Assembly (NCBI GenBank): GCA_016788865.1
Contig: JAEUSB010000066.1
Span: forward strand, 1-63,109
Length of the DNA stretch: 63,109 nt
Source of the DNA: Leptospirales bacterium
GTDB taxonomy: Bacteria > Spirochaetota > Leptospiria > Leptospirales > Leptonemataceae
Direction: 5' to 3'
Shown: piece after piece, positions 25,327 to 34,421 of the stretch
How positions within the stretch are numbered: the first letter of the stretch is position 1
How the letters are laid out: every line of letters starts with the position of its first letter
Program-made: the position numbers and the translations under genes
The notes under the pieces: model-generated
Database searches by the model: none
The model's input: only the letters and a program-made list of their open reading frames with translations
Told to the model about the DNA's origin: nothing

Positions 25327-26554
25327 TGAACTCAATACACAATACGCTTAGAACGGGAATCCTTGCAGGCTTACTCGTCGCCACAAGCATCGCAGCACAA
25401 CCGGGACCAACGAGGAAAGCAAACCTGCAACAGACGAAAGGGTTCCTGCAACAAAGAGAGACTCAGCAAGCTCGGAAGTCGGGCCCGCGAACGAGTCAGA
25501 AAAACCTTTCAAGATTGGGGACAGGCAGGCAATCGACGTCTACGGAAGCCTTGAGGATGGCACGCCCGGTGGCCCGGGCGAAAGTGAATTTCTACTGACC
25601 GGAGGCTGGGCCAATTCGCGCGAAGCCAGGAACACCTTCGACGGCGGAATAGAGTTCGGTCACACGTTCAGCGGAAACAACTTTCTAAAGAATATGCAAG
25701 TTCTCGTCGGTATTGAGGGAGAACGCGCCGATATGCGAAACGAAAATCGCCTATCGTATGAGAATCTCTCCTGGTTCCTGGCAGGTAGGCAGCAGGCCGG
25801 TGGAAGCATAAACGGAGTTACAACCCAACTGAACGACTTCTTATTGAGTCGAAATCTTGTGGATTCGTTCTACCACGAAGACCTGCGACCTTTCGGGTAT
25901 TATCAGTTTGGCCAGAGTCTTACACAGGGTAGCCCGATCCCAGTGACGCAAACAAGCATCATAAACTATCAATTGAATCGGTTGGTATTTGATCCTCACT
26001 CTGCCGAAGAAATTCGTAACTCTTATAGAATTGATACAAAGAAGCGAACGCAGGAAGGCGCAGGTGAAATCACCACTGGCTGGCTACAACGTTGGGTGAC
26101 CGATCACGGGCCAGAGTCTGCAGTTCCAACGATCAGTACTACCCTGGAACTCGCAGCACCATTGACGGACAAGGCTGCGTCCGGAGAAAGTGCCACACTG
26201 ACGCTGGCAGTTCTGAAATCGTTTGAGTTTGGTACGATCATCACCAATGCGTTTGGAACAAGTGTCGTTGGAAATGCAGACCGCGCTCTCAGGTCGAGCA
26301 TCTACGGAGGACGCCTGGGTTTCCGGCACGATTTTGAGATCAGCGGGGAAGAAGAGGACTACAGGTTCAATCTTGTCACGGCAATTGTCCATGAGATGAG
26401 CGAAGTTCGGCACGAGCCCGACTCCACAACCCTCGAGCTTGGCTTACAATTTGACCTTGGAAACGACATGTCGATTGGACCAGGGATAATCGTTGGACTG
26501 GACCATCATGAGGCCACTCCCCGATTTTCCTTTGGCGCGACGATGGTCTTCTAA
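25326..26554 (+). pseudogene. Outer-membrane beta-barrel protein, frameshifted
   Basis: The ATG at 25326 overlaps the RND stop. It opens a signal peptide (MNSIHNTLRTGILAG to SIAAQ). At about 25400-25406 the coding moves to the next frame: TNEESKPATDERV, then an acidic linker, FKIGDRQAIDVYGSLEDG, and a series of alternating strands ending in FSFGATMVF. The last residue is Phe, the usual end of an outer-membrane barrel. Adding one G to the run CCGGGACC gives one protein of about 409 residues. Like the TolC-like gene, this is a one-base deletion, here at a G-run, so sequencing error is a serious alternative. Its tight coupling to the RND gene suggests a role in the efflux system. Confidence 0.8.
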
Positions 26555-26598
26555 GTTTGCTTTGCTCCTGACCGGGCTCGTGTTTTCTTGTCTGCGTG

Positions 26599-28407
26599 AT
26601 GTCAGCTGCAGAAATCGCGCAGGCAGTTCATCGATCGCCAACGACCCCCGGTTGCTATATATGGAAGGACGAGGCCGGGGAAATCCTCTACGTTGGTAAA
26701 GCAGTCAATCTGCGGGCCAGACTCAGAAACTATCTCCGACCAGAAGCGTACAAAACAGAGCTACTCATGGAGCGTGCACGCAACCTTGAGTGGATAACAA
26801 CAGAGACCAGCCGCGAAGCATTGATTCTCGAAGCAAACCTGGTGAAGAAATACCAGCCGCGCTTCAACGTCCGGCTCAAAGACGATAAGCGGTACCCATA
26901 CCTCTGTCTTTCTACATCTGAAATGTATCCGCAGATCTATATCACACGCAGCGTAAGAGACGATGGAAACGCATACTTTGGACCATATACAGATGTTGGC
27001 GCAACCAGAAACACCCTGGCGTTAATTCACAAAATCTTTCCAATCAGGAAAGTCAGGCAAACCCTCCCCCTTGCGCGACCAAGACGCCCCTGCATGAATT
27101 TTCACATTGGCAGATGTCTTGGACCATGCCAGGGCAACGTTCCAGTCGAGGAATATGCAAAGCTAATCGAGCAGATCAAATTGTTCCTGGAAGGCAGAAC
27201 GGAAATCCTGGAAACCCTGGTGGGCAAGCGGATGGAAGAATTTAGCGAAAAAATGGAGTACGAGAAGGCTGCCATGTTTCGCGACGTCCTTGCAAACATC
27301 CGGCGCGCCACAGAGCGTCAGATCGTACTGGATCCCGGTTCAGGCGATGAGGACCTGGTGGCCCTTGCTTCGCGCGATGATGACGGGCAGATGGTCGTAT
27401 TTGAAATGCGCGAAGGGAAACTCATTGGCAGGAAATCCTTTCCCCTGAAAGGCATGCTGAACTCGGACCCCGAAGAAATTTTTGAAAGTTTCATTCGCGA
27501 CTACTATCTGAGTTCGACCATACGACCTGCGAGAATCCACATGCCACAGAAACTAAAATCTGCGCGCGAGCTCGAGGAAGCGCTACAGGTCAATGAGCGC
27601 GAGGTCAACCTTACTGTTCCCAAAAAGCCGCATCTGAAATCGCTCTTAAACCTGGCACAGAAGAATGCAGAACTCCTCTTACGCGAGCGTCTCCTGGCCG
27701 CCCGCGTGAAAGATAGATCACGCGGCCTGGAAGAGCTTAAAGAGATGCTGGGGCTTGCAGATGTTCCCTCCGTGATGGAATGTTACGACATCTCGCACCT
27801 TCAAGGAACGCATACGGTGGCTTCTGGTGTGTGCTTTGTTGACGGGGAGCCTTCCAGGAAGGATTACAGACATTACAAAATCAAGACAGTGGATGGCATT
27901 GACGATCCAGCTTCCATGGAAGAGGTCATTTCCCGCCGTCTTCAACGCTTGCTGGCGGAAGACCGGGCTCTCCCCGATCTCATCCTGATAGACGGTGGGG
28001 TCACACAACTCGATGCGGCTTGCCGGGCCGCAAACGCCCTGGGTTGCAATCAGCAGATCATCGCAATTGCCAAGCAACGCGAAGAGATCTACTTTCCCGG
28101 TGAGTCCACCCCGCGCCATTTCGATCCCGCCAGCCCCGGAATGCTGATTCTCAGACATATGCGTGATGAAGCACATAGGTTTGGCATTACCCACCACCGG
28201 GGACGCCGCAATCAGGCAGTGCTGCGCCACCTCATTCAGGAAATTCCGGATATCGGTGCTTCCCGCGTGCGCGCTTTGCTCAAGCATTTTACAGAGACTC
28301 CTATTGAAGACGCTTCCGAGGATGATTTAAAGCGGGTGCCGGGCATTGGGCCCGTCCTTGCAAACAAGATTCGGGAATTTCTACTTGCAGGATCGGCACG
28401 GAGTTGA
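26599..28407 (+). CDS. uvrC: Excinuclease ABC subunit C
   Basis: 602 residues from the ATG at 26599 (a GTG directly precedes it). The N-terminal GIY-YIG nuclease is seen as GCYIWKDEAGEILYVGKAVNLR (key residues Tyr in GCYIW and YVGKA), with EANLVKKYQPRFN further on. A UVR domain follows (MEYEKAAMFRDVLANI), then the RNase H-like second nuclease (ECYDISHLQGTHTV), and a C-terminal helix-hairpin-helix pair (RVRALLKHF and LKRVPGIGPVLANKI). With UvrA and UvrB it makes both incisions in nucleotide excision repair. The four-Cys cluster region near 160-180 is partly present (CMNFHIGRCLGPCQG). Length and order are normal. Followed 12 bases later by a CheY-like gene. Confidence 0.95.
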   Translation: MSAAEIAQAVHRSPTTPGCYIWKDEAGEILYVGKAVNLRARLRNYLRPEAYKTELLMERARNLEWITTETSREALILEANLVKKYQPRFNVRLKDDKRYPYLCLSTSEMYPQIYITRSVRDDGNAYFGPYTDVGATRNTLALIHKIFPIRKVRQTLPLARPRRPCMNFHIGRCLGPCQGNVPVEEYAKLIEQIKLFLEGRTEILETLVGKRMEEFSEKMEYEKAAMFRDVLANIRRATERQIVLDPGSGDEDLVALASRDDDGQMVVFEMREGKLIGRKSFPLKGMLNSDPEEIFESFIRDYYLSSTIRPARIHMPQKLKSARELEEALQVNEREVNLTVPKKPHLKSLLNLAQKNAELLLRERLLAARVKDRSRGLEELKEMLGLADVPSVMECYDISHLQGTHTVASGVCFVDGEPSRKDYRHYKIKTVDGIDDPASMEEVISRRLQRLLAEDRALPDLILIDGGVTQLDAACRAANALGCNQQIIAIAKQREEIYFPGESTPRHFDPASPGMLILRHMRDEAHRFGITHHRGRRNQAVLRHLIQEIPDIGASRVRALLKHFTETPIEDASEDDLKRVPGIGPVLANKIREFLLAGSARS

Positions 28408-28419
28408 TTTACTTTCTGA

Positions 28420-28794
28420 GTGAAGATTCTCAGCGTCGATGATTCGCCCACAATCCGCTTTGTAGTTAAGAAGGTTGTGGAAGAAATGGGACATGAGGGC
28501 CTGGTTGCTCAAAACGGCGCAGAGGCCCTGCAGATTGTATCCGCCGAACCCATCGATGTCGTCCTCCTTGATTGGAATATGCCTGTCATGGATGGAAAAG
28601 AAGCCCTTCGTGAAATTAAGAAGAAGCCCATCTGTAAAAATACCAAGGTCATCATGTGCACAGTTGAAGGTGACAAAGATGAGGTAGAGAAGATTGTGAA
28701 GCTTGGAGTGGACGGCTACATGCTTAAACCCGTTACTCCTGAAAAGCTGCGGGCAGAACTCATGCGCGCCGGCGTCCCGGATCTAAGAGCCTGA
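28420..28794 (+). CDS. CheY-like single-domain response regulator
   Basis: 124 residues, one receiver domain. Acidic pair in SVDDSPT (residues 7-8), phosphoacceptor Asp in VVLLDWNMPVMDG near 53, Thr in IMCTVEG, Lys in YMLKPVTPEKL: all intact. The signature LLDWNMP is that of chemotaxis-type CheY proteins. The start is GTG at 28420. It lies 12 bases downstream of uvrC and is probably carried on the same transcript, although the functional link is not obvious. No CheA or motor gene is in the window. Confidence 0.9.
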   Translation: MKILSVDDSPTIRFVVKKVVEEMGHEGLVAQNGAEALQIVSAEPIDVVLLDWNMPVMDGKEALREIKKKPICKNTKVIMCTVEGDKDEVEKIVKLGVDGYMLKPVTPEKLRAELMRAGVPDLRA

Positions 28795-28808
28795 AGGACA
28801 AGAATCGC

Positions 28809-29492
28809 TCAGGAAAGATATTCCAGGGCGCCCCAGGTGATGAAGGCCTGCGCAGAATAATATGTGCCAAGTATTACAAGCTGTGCTGCTCTAAAATTTC
28901 CCGCATACCGATTCCACACGAGCACCAGATCAGATATATAGAAGAGCATGGCTCCTCCAAACATCACCAGTTGCTCAAAAATCCCTGGAAAGCCATCTGA
29001 AAGTGAGCCCGTATAGCGATTCGCCATCTGACCCACCGTTGTACTCGCGAACATCAAGAGCAAACTAACCATCAACAGATAGGGCGTTCCCATCCAAACG
29101 TTACCCACGCCGCCCTGCGACTGCAGCCTGCGAAATAGAAACAAGCAATAGATAGTCGAATAGCCCAGAATCAAGAGGCAGATTCCGAGCAGGGGCCATC
29201 CGCCCATACGATAGAAAGCCACTATGTAGAGAATGTGTCCAAGAAAGAAGAACGCAGCTCCGTAGCGGAATGTCTTTTCTCGTAGAAGCAGGATATCCCC
29301 CGCCACGCCGGCAATGATTCCCGCAAGGAACAGTTTGTAGAGGGCCAGGCTAGAGGGGTTCATGGCGTAGAGGCCAATGAGCATAAAAAGCGGTACAGGC
29401 TTTGCAAAGTTGTACCACATCCGGTTGTTGTAACGGCAATAGATTGAAAAAGCCGCCGCCAGGACAAAAATGCACCAGAAAACAATCATCAT
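28809..29492 (-). CDS. YhhN/TMEM86-family membrane protein (lysoplasmalogenase-like)
   Basis: 227 residues, about eight membrane segments. Family marks are NFAKPVPLFML near the start, GVAGDILLL, FFLGHILYI, and GGAMLFYISDLVLVWNRY with the conserved Ser-Asp, then YYSAQAFI near the end. Characterised members of this family (TMEM86B) cleave the vinyl ether bond of lysoplasmalogens; the bacterial reaction is inferred. The start has two adjacent Met codons (29492 and 29489). It directly follows the crotonase gene, 3 bases after its stop, so the two form an operon, which suits a lipid-related role. Confidence 0.87.
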   Translation of the reverse strand: MMIVFWCIFVLAAAFSIYCRYNNRMWYNFAKPVPLFMLIGLYAMNPSSLALYKLFLAGIIAGVAGDILLLREKTFRYGAAFFFLGHILYIVAFYRMGGWPLLGICLLILGYSTIYCLFLFRRLQSQGGVGNVWMGTPYLLMVSLLLMFASTTVGQMANRYTGSLSDGFPGIFEQLVMFGGAMLFYISDLVLVWNRYAGNFRAAQLVILGTYYSAQAFITWGALEYLS

Positions 29493-29495
29493 GAA

Positions 29496-30260
29496 CTAAT
29501 TCCGACCGGCAATATTGCGCATGGCTCGCTCGAAGACCGGTTGCTTGACGAGTTGCGCCGCCAGGCGAATATCTTCTGCCTCATCGCGCTGAACAGAGTT
29601 CAACAAATCTTTGCGGTACAGCGCACGTGTCGGCAAGAAGGCATCCTGTTCCATACGGAAGATTCCATCGAACCGCTTGAGCACAGTGGACCTGAGCTTT
29701 TCTGCGTCTTCGAGTACCCCATCGATCAATCCGATCTCAAGCGCTTCTTCAGGCTTATACGCAGTTCCTTCAATCACAGAACGAACCGCAACCGGAACTA
29801 CTATCCTGTGAATCCCATGAATATAGCACAACGGAAGGGGAAGTCCAACAGCGAGTTCAGAAAATCCAATACGGCCCGAGTTTGCTTGCATATAACGGTA
29901 ATCCGCGCAACTCGAAATCACAGCACCGCCTGCCATTGCATGACCGGCAATCTCGACAATCCAGGGCTTCCCAAATGCGATTAGTTTGCCGTAGGCACGA
30001 ATCATTTCTGTGATTGTTTCAATTCGTGTCTTTTCATCCGACTCGAGCAAGAATTTCCCATCAAGTCCGTTTGAAAAGAATTTGGGATTGGCAGAGTTTA
30101 CAAGCACACCATCCGCTGATTTGCCGAGCTCATACAGTTTATCTATGAACTGCGTCAGTAGATCTTTGTTCAGGGTGTTGTTGGGCGACAAAGCATCGAT
30201 TGTCAGGACTGCAATCAGGCCATTCTTTCTCTGGATCGTAGAAGTTTGAAAACCGGGCAT
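29496..30260 (-). CDS. Enoyl-CoA hydratase/isomerase family protein
   Basis: 254 residues with the crotonase fold. The oxyanion-hole segments are NPKFFSNGLDGKF and GHAMAGGAVIS. IGFSELAVGLPLP carries a Glu at the position used by isomerases and some hydratases, but the second hydratase Glu is not evident, so delta3,delta2-enoyl-CoA isomerase activity is a fair guess. Both GTG (30263) and ATG (30260) could start it; the ATG has GGGTG just upstream. It is in an operon with the YhhN-family gene and lies 9 bases after the REC-STAS gene on the same strand. Its role is presumably in fatty acid oxidation, which is the main energy source of leptospires. Confidence 0.88.
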   Translation of the reverse strand: MPGFQTSTIQRKNGLIAVLTIDALSPNNTLNKDLLTQFIDKLYELGKSADGVLVNSANPKFFSNGLDGKFLLESDEKTRIETITEMIRAYGKLIAFGKPWIVEIAGHAMAGGAVISSCADYRYMQANSGRIGFSELAVGLPLPLCYIHGIHRIVVPVAVRSVIEGTAYKPEEALEIGLIDGVLEDAEKLRSTVLKRFDGIFRMEQDAFLPTRALYRKDLLNSVQRDEAEDIRLAAQLVKQPVFERAMRNIAGRN

Positions 30261-30272
30261 CACCCAGAGTGA

Positions 30273-31034
30273 TCAGGCACCCTTCCTGGGCGAGCTTTTT
30301 TGCGCGATAGCTTGCTCCATTTCTTCCAGTGTAAAAAACACCGGCATTTGTGTAGCAAGATCCGTTTCTGAAATGATAAGGCCAAAATGGCGACCTGCAA
30401 GCAGATGAACCCGAGAACCACCCAGGACCGTAATCATCTGTTCCACAAGTTTGATTTCTGTTTCCGCTATGTTTGGGATGGCGCGCAGATCGAGAACCAC
30501 AAGATCGTCCTTAATCACTTTGAGAAAGAATGAATTGAACACGGTCCGAGCCTCCGCAAACGCAAAGTCCTTTAGACCGGATAGAATTGCAATGTCCGTT
30601 CTGCCTGTACGCCGCTTTATGCTGATGTGATTGGCTCGTTTCAGTGTTCTTTGAAGTTTCTGCTTCTCTGCGTTGGTGAGAGTCGTCAGAATACGCTTAC
30701 GCAATTCTTCCTGAGAGAGCGCAGGCGAAATGGAGTCGAGCACACCAAGCTGGTGCAATCGTTGCATTACTTTAGGATCTGTATGTTTCTGAATGAGAGC
30801 CACGGCAATTTCTTTTGTAATGGGATCCTTCCTGAGAGTAGCAAGAATCTGAATCCCGTCCATTCCAGGATTATCAGGATTGAGAAGGATCAAGTCCGGA
30901 TTACCGCTCTGCGCCATTTCAATACCGCGAGCGGCTGATTGGGCAATCAGGATCCTGTGCCGCAGCCCGGAAAGGGCTGCTTCAAGAGCTCTACTCTGAT
31001 TTGGATCGGCATCGATGACGACAAGGAGCGCCAT
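30273..31034 (-). CDS. Degenerate receiver domain fused to a STAS domain
   Basis: 253 residues from the ATG at 31034 (a GTG at 31049 is an alternative; a GGGGAGGG run lies upstream, badly spaced for either). The first 120 residues are receiver-like, yet the phosphoacceptor position is Asn (LILLNPDNPGMDG), the acidic pair reads IDAD with one Asp lost, and the Lys position reads SISPAL. It therefore cannot be phosphorylated in the usual way. The second half (about 145-245) looks like a STAS fold: DLVVLDLRAIPNIAETEIKLVEQMI and GSRVHLLAGRHFG (cited by their starts), as in anti-sigma antagonists. It may be a phosphorylation-independent regulator in a partner-switch. Leads the crotonase-YhhN genes. 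Confidence 0.75.
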   Translation of the reverse strand: MALLVVIDADPNQSRALEAALSGLRHRILIAQSAARGIEMAQSGNPDLILLNPDNPGMDGIQILATLRKDPITKEIAVALIQKHTDPKVMQRLHQLGVLDSISPALSQEELRKRILTTLTNAEKQKLQRTLKRANHISIKRRTGRTDIAILSGLKDFAFAEARTVFNSFFLKVIKDDLVVLDLRAIPNIAETEIKLVEQMITVLGGSRVHLLAGRHFGLIISETDLATQMPVFFTLEEMEQAIAQKSSPRKGA

Positions 31035-31187
31035 AAGGATTGAATCCACCCTCCCCGATGCTGTGCAAGTAATAACAGGATGCGAGGCCGATAAACTCTC
31101 GGCCCCTACATCCTACGCATCAATTACGTGTTCTCTCTTACTTCAGTATTCTGGACTTTTTGCCCTGGTACTGCGGAGCTTCCTGCT

Positions 31188-31212
31188 TAGCGAGGATCTA
31201 CCCTCCTCGCGC
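31188..31212. repeat. Hairpin at the msrAB stop codon
   Basis: TAGCGAGGA (31188-31196) and TCCTCGCTA (31204-31212) form a perfect 9-base stem with a 7-base loop. On the plus strand five T residues follow, but they are the last sense codons of msrAB. On the minus strand the msrAB stop codon opens the stem and no T-run follows. It may still help end or protect the msrAB message. Confidence 0.4.
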
Positions 31213-32261
31213 TATTTTTCAAAGAGCCCCTTGTATTCCGCATAACCCTCTTTTTCCAGATTCTCGCGCGGAATGAATTTCATGGAGGCAGAGTTCATAC
31301 AATACCTGAGCCCTGTAGGATTTGGGCCATCCTCAAATACGTGACCTAGATGCGAGTCTCCATGTTTGCTCCGTGCCTCTACGCGGATCATACCGTGCGA
31401 TTTGTCTTTCTTTTCCACGATATTTTCGGGCTCAAGGGGTCGAGTAAAACTGGGCCAACCCGTGCCCGAATCAAACTTATCTTTGGAACTGAATAGTGGC
31501 TCACCTGAAACCACATCCACATAGATGCCTTCCTTATGGTTGTCCCAGTATTCGTTCTGGAATGGCCGCTCTGTTCCTTCCTTCTGAGTGACCTCAAACT
31601 GGAGAGGAGTCAGTTTGCTCTTCAGTTCCTTTTCTTCCGGCTTTGCGTATTTCATTTTCTTCTCCTGCGCTGCATTTGATTTCCCCCAGATCGATTCAAG
31701 ATATTGATCCTTTCCCGATCCAGATTTGTATCGTTTATAATTAAATGGATTTCTTTTTGCGTAGTCCTGATGGTATTCTTCTGCAGCAAAGAACTCCTTG
31801 AAAGGAACAACCTGTGTTACAATTGGTTTCTTGAAACGATTCAATTTTGTGAACGCATCAATGGCCGCCTGTGCGGTTGTCTTCTGCTCTTCTGAATGGT
31901 AAAAGATTGCTGTTCGATACGCAGACCCTCTGTCCACAAATTGGCCGCCCGAATCTGTTGGATCAATCTGACGGAAGAAGACATCCACCAGTTTTTGAAA
32001 CGTCACTCGCTTAGGATCAAAAGAAATCTGCACAACTTCCGCATGGCCGGTGGCGCCGCTTGACACGTCCTCATACGTGGGATTCGCGCGCGTCCCGCCA
32101 GAATATCCAACCACCACATCGACAACGCCTGGAATTGTTTCAAAAGGCGTTTCCATACTCCAGAAACAACCACCTGCAAACGTGGCTGTCTCAAGCTTTG
32201 GCCCGGCAAACAACGTACAAGAGAGAGGTAATAGAAGAAGAAATCCGCTCAAGCGTCGCAT
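31212..32261 (-). CDS. msrAB: Exported bifunctional methionine sulfoxide reductase MsrA-MsrB
   Basis: 349 residues from the ATG at 32261, preceded by GAGGT at 6-base spacing. A signal peptide ([15 protein letters not shown], then TLFAG) sends it across the inner membrane. The MsrA domain follows with catalytic Cys in [12 protein letters not shown] and the family motifs [15 protein letters not shown] and [10 protein letters not shown]. After a linker the MsrB domain has [19 protein letters not shown] and catalytic Cys in [11 protein letters not shown]. The CxxC zinc pairs of many MsrB proteins are absent. It repairs oxidised methionine in envelope proteins; a partner supplying electrons (DsbD-like) is expected but not seen here. 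Starts upstream to 32324 would bury the signal. Confidence 0.94.
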   Translation of the reverse strand: MRRLSGFLLLLPLSCTLFAGPKLETATFAGGCFWSMETPFETIPGVVDVVVGYSGGTRANPTYEDVSSGATGHAEVVQISFDPKRVTFQKLVDVFFRQIDPTDSGGQFVDRGSAYRTAIFYHSEEQKTTAQAAIDAFTKLNRFKKPIVTQVVPFKEFFAAEEYHQDYAKRNPFNYKRYKSGSGKDQYLESIWGKSNAAQEKKMKYAKPEEKELKSKLTPLQFEVTQKEGTERPFQNEYWDNHKEGIYVDVVSGEPLFSSKDKFDSGTGWPSFTRPLEPENIVEKKDKSHGMIRVEARSKHGDSHLGHVFEDGPNPTGLRYCMNSASMKFIPRENLEKEGYAEYKGLFEK

Positions 32262-32421
32262 TACGAACCTCATTGTAACGTTCACGATACTGTTTGTCGC
32301 GCCCGAAACAAGCATCTTACGCAAAAAATACGCCGCCTCTTTAAGCGGCCTTTCCTGGCGTATTGCGCAGAGTCGCCGTCGGAATGGCTTGCCCTCTTAA
32401 ACACCCATGAGAGGATTCGCA

Positions 32422-32826
32422 ATGTTTGACTTTCTGAACCCACGTGATCTTGGCCGCCTGGCGGTCCTGTTGTTTCTCGCCATCCTCTTTATACAATCGA
32501 GCCTGAGCAAGATTTTGGACTACTCGGGTAACCTGGAGTACATTCGCGGCGTCTTTAGTAAGACGTTTCTTGCGCCCATGGTGGGGATCATGTTTCCGGT
32601 GCTGACAGCCCTTGAAACGTTGACCGGCCTGACATGCGCTATCGCCGCGGTGGCCCTGGTGCTCGGGGAAGCCCGCCCGGCTCTGCTCGGACTGGCACTG
32701 GCAGCACTTGCTCTCTTATCGCTTTTCAAAGGATTGCGAATTGCCGGGGATTATCCGGGCGCGGCGAGCCTTGCCGCGTACTTTGCCGTGGTGCTGGTTG
32801 GATTTGTCTTGTTTTCTCTCAGGTAA
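32422..32826 (+). CDS. Small DoxX-like membrane protein
   Basis: 134 residues with four hydrophobic segments. The ATG at 32422 has AGAGG 8 bases upstream and is preferred to the ATG at 32407. The first helix region LAVLLFLAILFIQSSLSKILDYSG and the second with LTALETLTGL resemble the DoxX/MauE-type membrane fold, in which four helices carry electrons or quinones in some members. There are no Cys pairs, so a redox role is uncertain. It is oriented away from msrAB, with 160 bases between starts, and is followed by the SpoIIE-type gene. Confidence 0.7.
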   Translation: MFDFLNPRDLGRLAVLLFLAILFIQSSLSKILDYSGNLEYIRGVFSKTFLAPMVGIMFPVLTALETLTGLTCAIAAVALVLGEARPALLGLALAALALLSLFKGLRIAGDYPGAASLAAYFAVVLVGFVLFSLR

Positions 32827-32898
32827 TCCGCTCGCTGATCGCGCCTTCGATTCTTGTTGTCCGCCTGGTGGGCGCCGGAGGTTTATCTATTTGTGACC

Positions 32899-34251
32899 AT
32901 GGCAGACCCGGAGATCAGGCAGGCTCTTTTCGAGTTTCTCAAAGACGAAATCGTCTACCTTCTGCAAAAGAACCTCACGCACGATTACCAACTGCCTGGC
33001 CTCCCCTCGTCGGTTGAGACCAGGCGTTATAACATCCACCTGATGAAATCACTTCGGGTGTACTCATTTCATGCGCCCGGAAAGGATTTCACACGGGCGG
33101 GAATGGTGGGACGTTGGTACGAGCTTTTGGGCCGGAGAAAAGGACTGAGTTCTGCAAATGCCGTTGCGTACTTTACCATACTCAGACAACGCCTGCATGC
33201 GCTGGGAAATTCCGTTCCCTACACTTTCGCAGATCTCACGCGTCTGGTAGCCGAGGTTGTAAGCGATGAGGCTGGCTCGCTAACGTTCGAAGATGTGTAT
33301 CGAGCAGAAATCCTCTTCTGTCGTGAATTCCGATCGCACCTGCATGAGGTCTTTCCCGGCATTGCAAGCCACCGCGAAAGCGCGGAGTCTCTACTGGAAG
33401 ATCTCTCGCATGATTTTGTAGTCACATTTCAATCCGCTGTCGAAAAGACCTTACGGGATAGAATCACAGATCGTGAGCGAATCCATTCGGAAGTGCTCGT
33501 TCAGAAGCAGGCCCTCGACGATGAAATGCGGCAAGCGGCAAGGCTTCACAACAAGAGCATTCAGAGAGAACTACCAAACGAAGATGCTCGCATTTCGTTT
33601 CATGCCTGGTATGAACCTTCAAGCATTGTTGGCGGTGACTTTTACAGGATCATTCGTACATCACCAGACACCTATGGACTTTTCCTTGCGGATATTGCCG
33701 GGCATGGAGTCAGCGCTGCAATGTACCTGCTTTCCGTTAAAACATGTTTCGATAAGCATCAGCGATTCCTCGATAGACCAGGAGAAATGATTCAGTTAAT
33801 GAATAACGAACTCTATGGCAATCTTGCAGACAATTTCTTTACTGTCATGTGCGCGCACGTGGACCTGGGCCGGAATCGCATCGACTATTGCAATGCCGGC
33901 CATCCAAAGGCGTTTCTTGTCTTACGATCCAATCCGGATGCAGTTCGCGTTCGATTCCTCAGGCCAAACAGTAAGGTTGTGGGAATCTTCAGCGATGCAG
34001 AGTACAGAACAGACAGTCTGCCAATTGAAGGCCCTGCCAGGCTTGCACTCTACACGGACGGAATTACTGAAACCGTCAATGAAAGCGGAGATATGCTCGA
34101 TGAAAGGGGTCTGTTGGACCTATTCGAAGGGACCACAGACCAGGCCGGTGACTCAACCATTGCGCATGTTCGAACTGCGCTCGCATCGTTTGCAAAGAAA
34201 CAAAAAGCTGAAGACGATCGCACACTGATCCTTGCAGACATTCAAGGCTGA
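32899..34251 (+). CDS. SpoIIE-type serine phosphatase with an N-terminal helical domain
   Basis: About 450 residues. Residues 1-200 are a soluble, mainly helical region of unknown family (LMKSLRVYSFHAPGK, YFTILRQRLHALG). A coiled-coil linker near 205-240 leads to a PP2C-type SpoIIE domain: VGGDFYRII, LADIAGHGVSAAM, CNAGHPKAFLV, LYTDGITET and EDDRTLIL hold the metal-binding Asp residues, all intact. Such enzymes dephosphorylate STAS anti-sigma antagonists. The start is uncertain: GGAGG is 11 bases before a GTG (32893) and 17 before the ATG (32899). No STAS gene is adjacent, but three STAS proteins lie elsewhere in this window. Confidence 0.88.
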   Translation: MADPEIRQALFEFLKDEIVYLLQKNLTHDYQLPGLPSSVETRRYNIHLMKSLRVYSFHAPGKDFTRAGMVGRWYELLGRRKGLSSANAVAYFTILRQRLHALGNSVPYTFADLTRLVAEVVSDEAGSLTFEDVYRAEILFCREFRSHLHEVFPGIASHRESAESLLEDLSHDFVVTFQSAVEKTLRDRITDRERIHSEVLVQKQALDDEMRQAARLHNKSIQRELPNEDARISFHAWYEPSSIVGGDFYRIIRTSPDTYGLFLADIAGHGVSAAMYLLSVKTCFDKHQRFLDRPGEMIQLMNNELYGNLADNFFTVMCAHVDLGRNRIDYCNAGHPKAFLVLRSNPDAVRVRFLRPNSKVVGIFSDAEYRTDSLPIEGPARLALYTDGITETVNESGDMLDERGLLDLFEGTTDQAGDSTIAHVRTALASFAKKQKAEDDRTLILADIQG

Positions 34252-34421
34252 TTGGCGAAAGCCTGGAAGCAACAAGTTGGTGGGGAGCATCACCTAACTC
34301 TCATTACTGCATTGCGGCTATGCCACGTGGACAGGCAGAACGCAGCGGCAAATTACGCGCGTACAGAAAAGAAAAATCCCTTGGCAGATAGTTGCACCGG
34401 GCAGAATAGGTGTCCCGGTCT

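Noticed and set aside
31188..31217. Rho-independent terminator on the plus strand
   Set aside because: The stem followed by TTTTT looks right, but no plus-strand gene ends there; the T bases are sense codons of msrAB on the minus strand.
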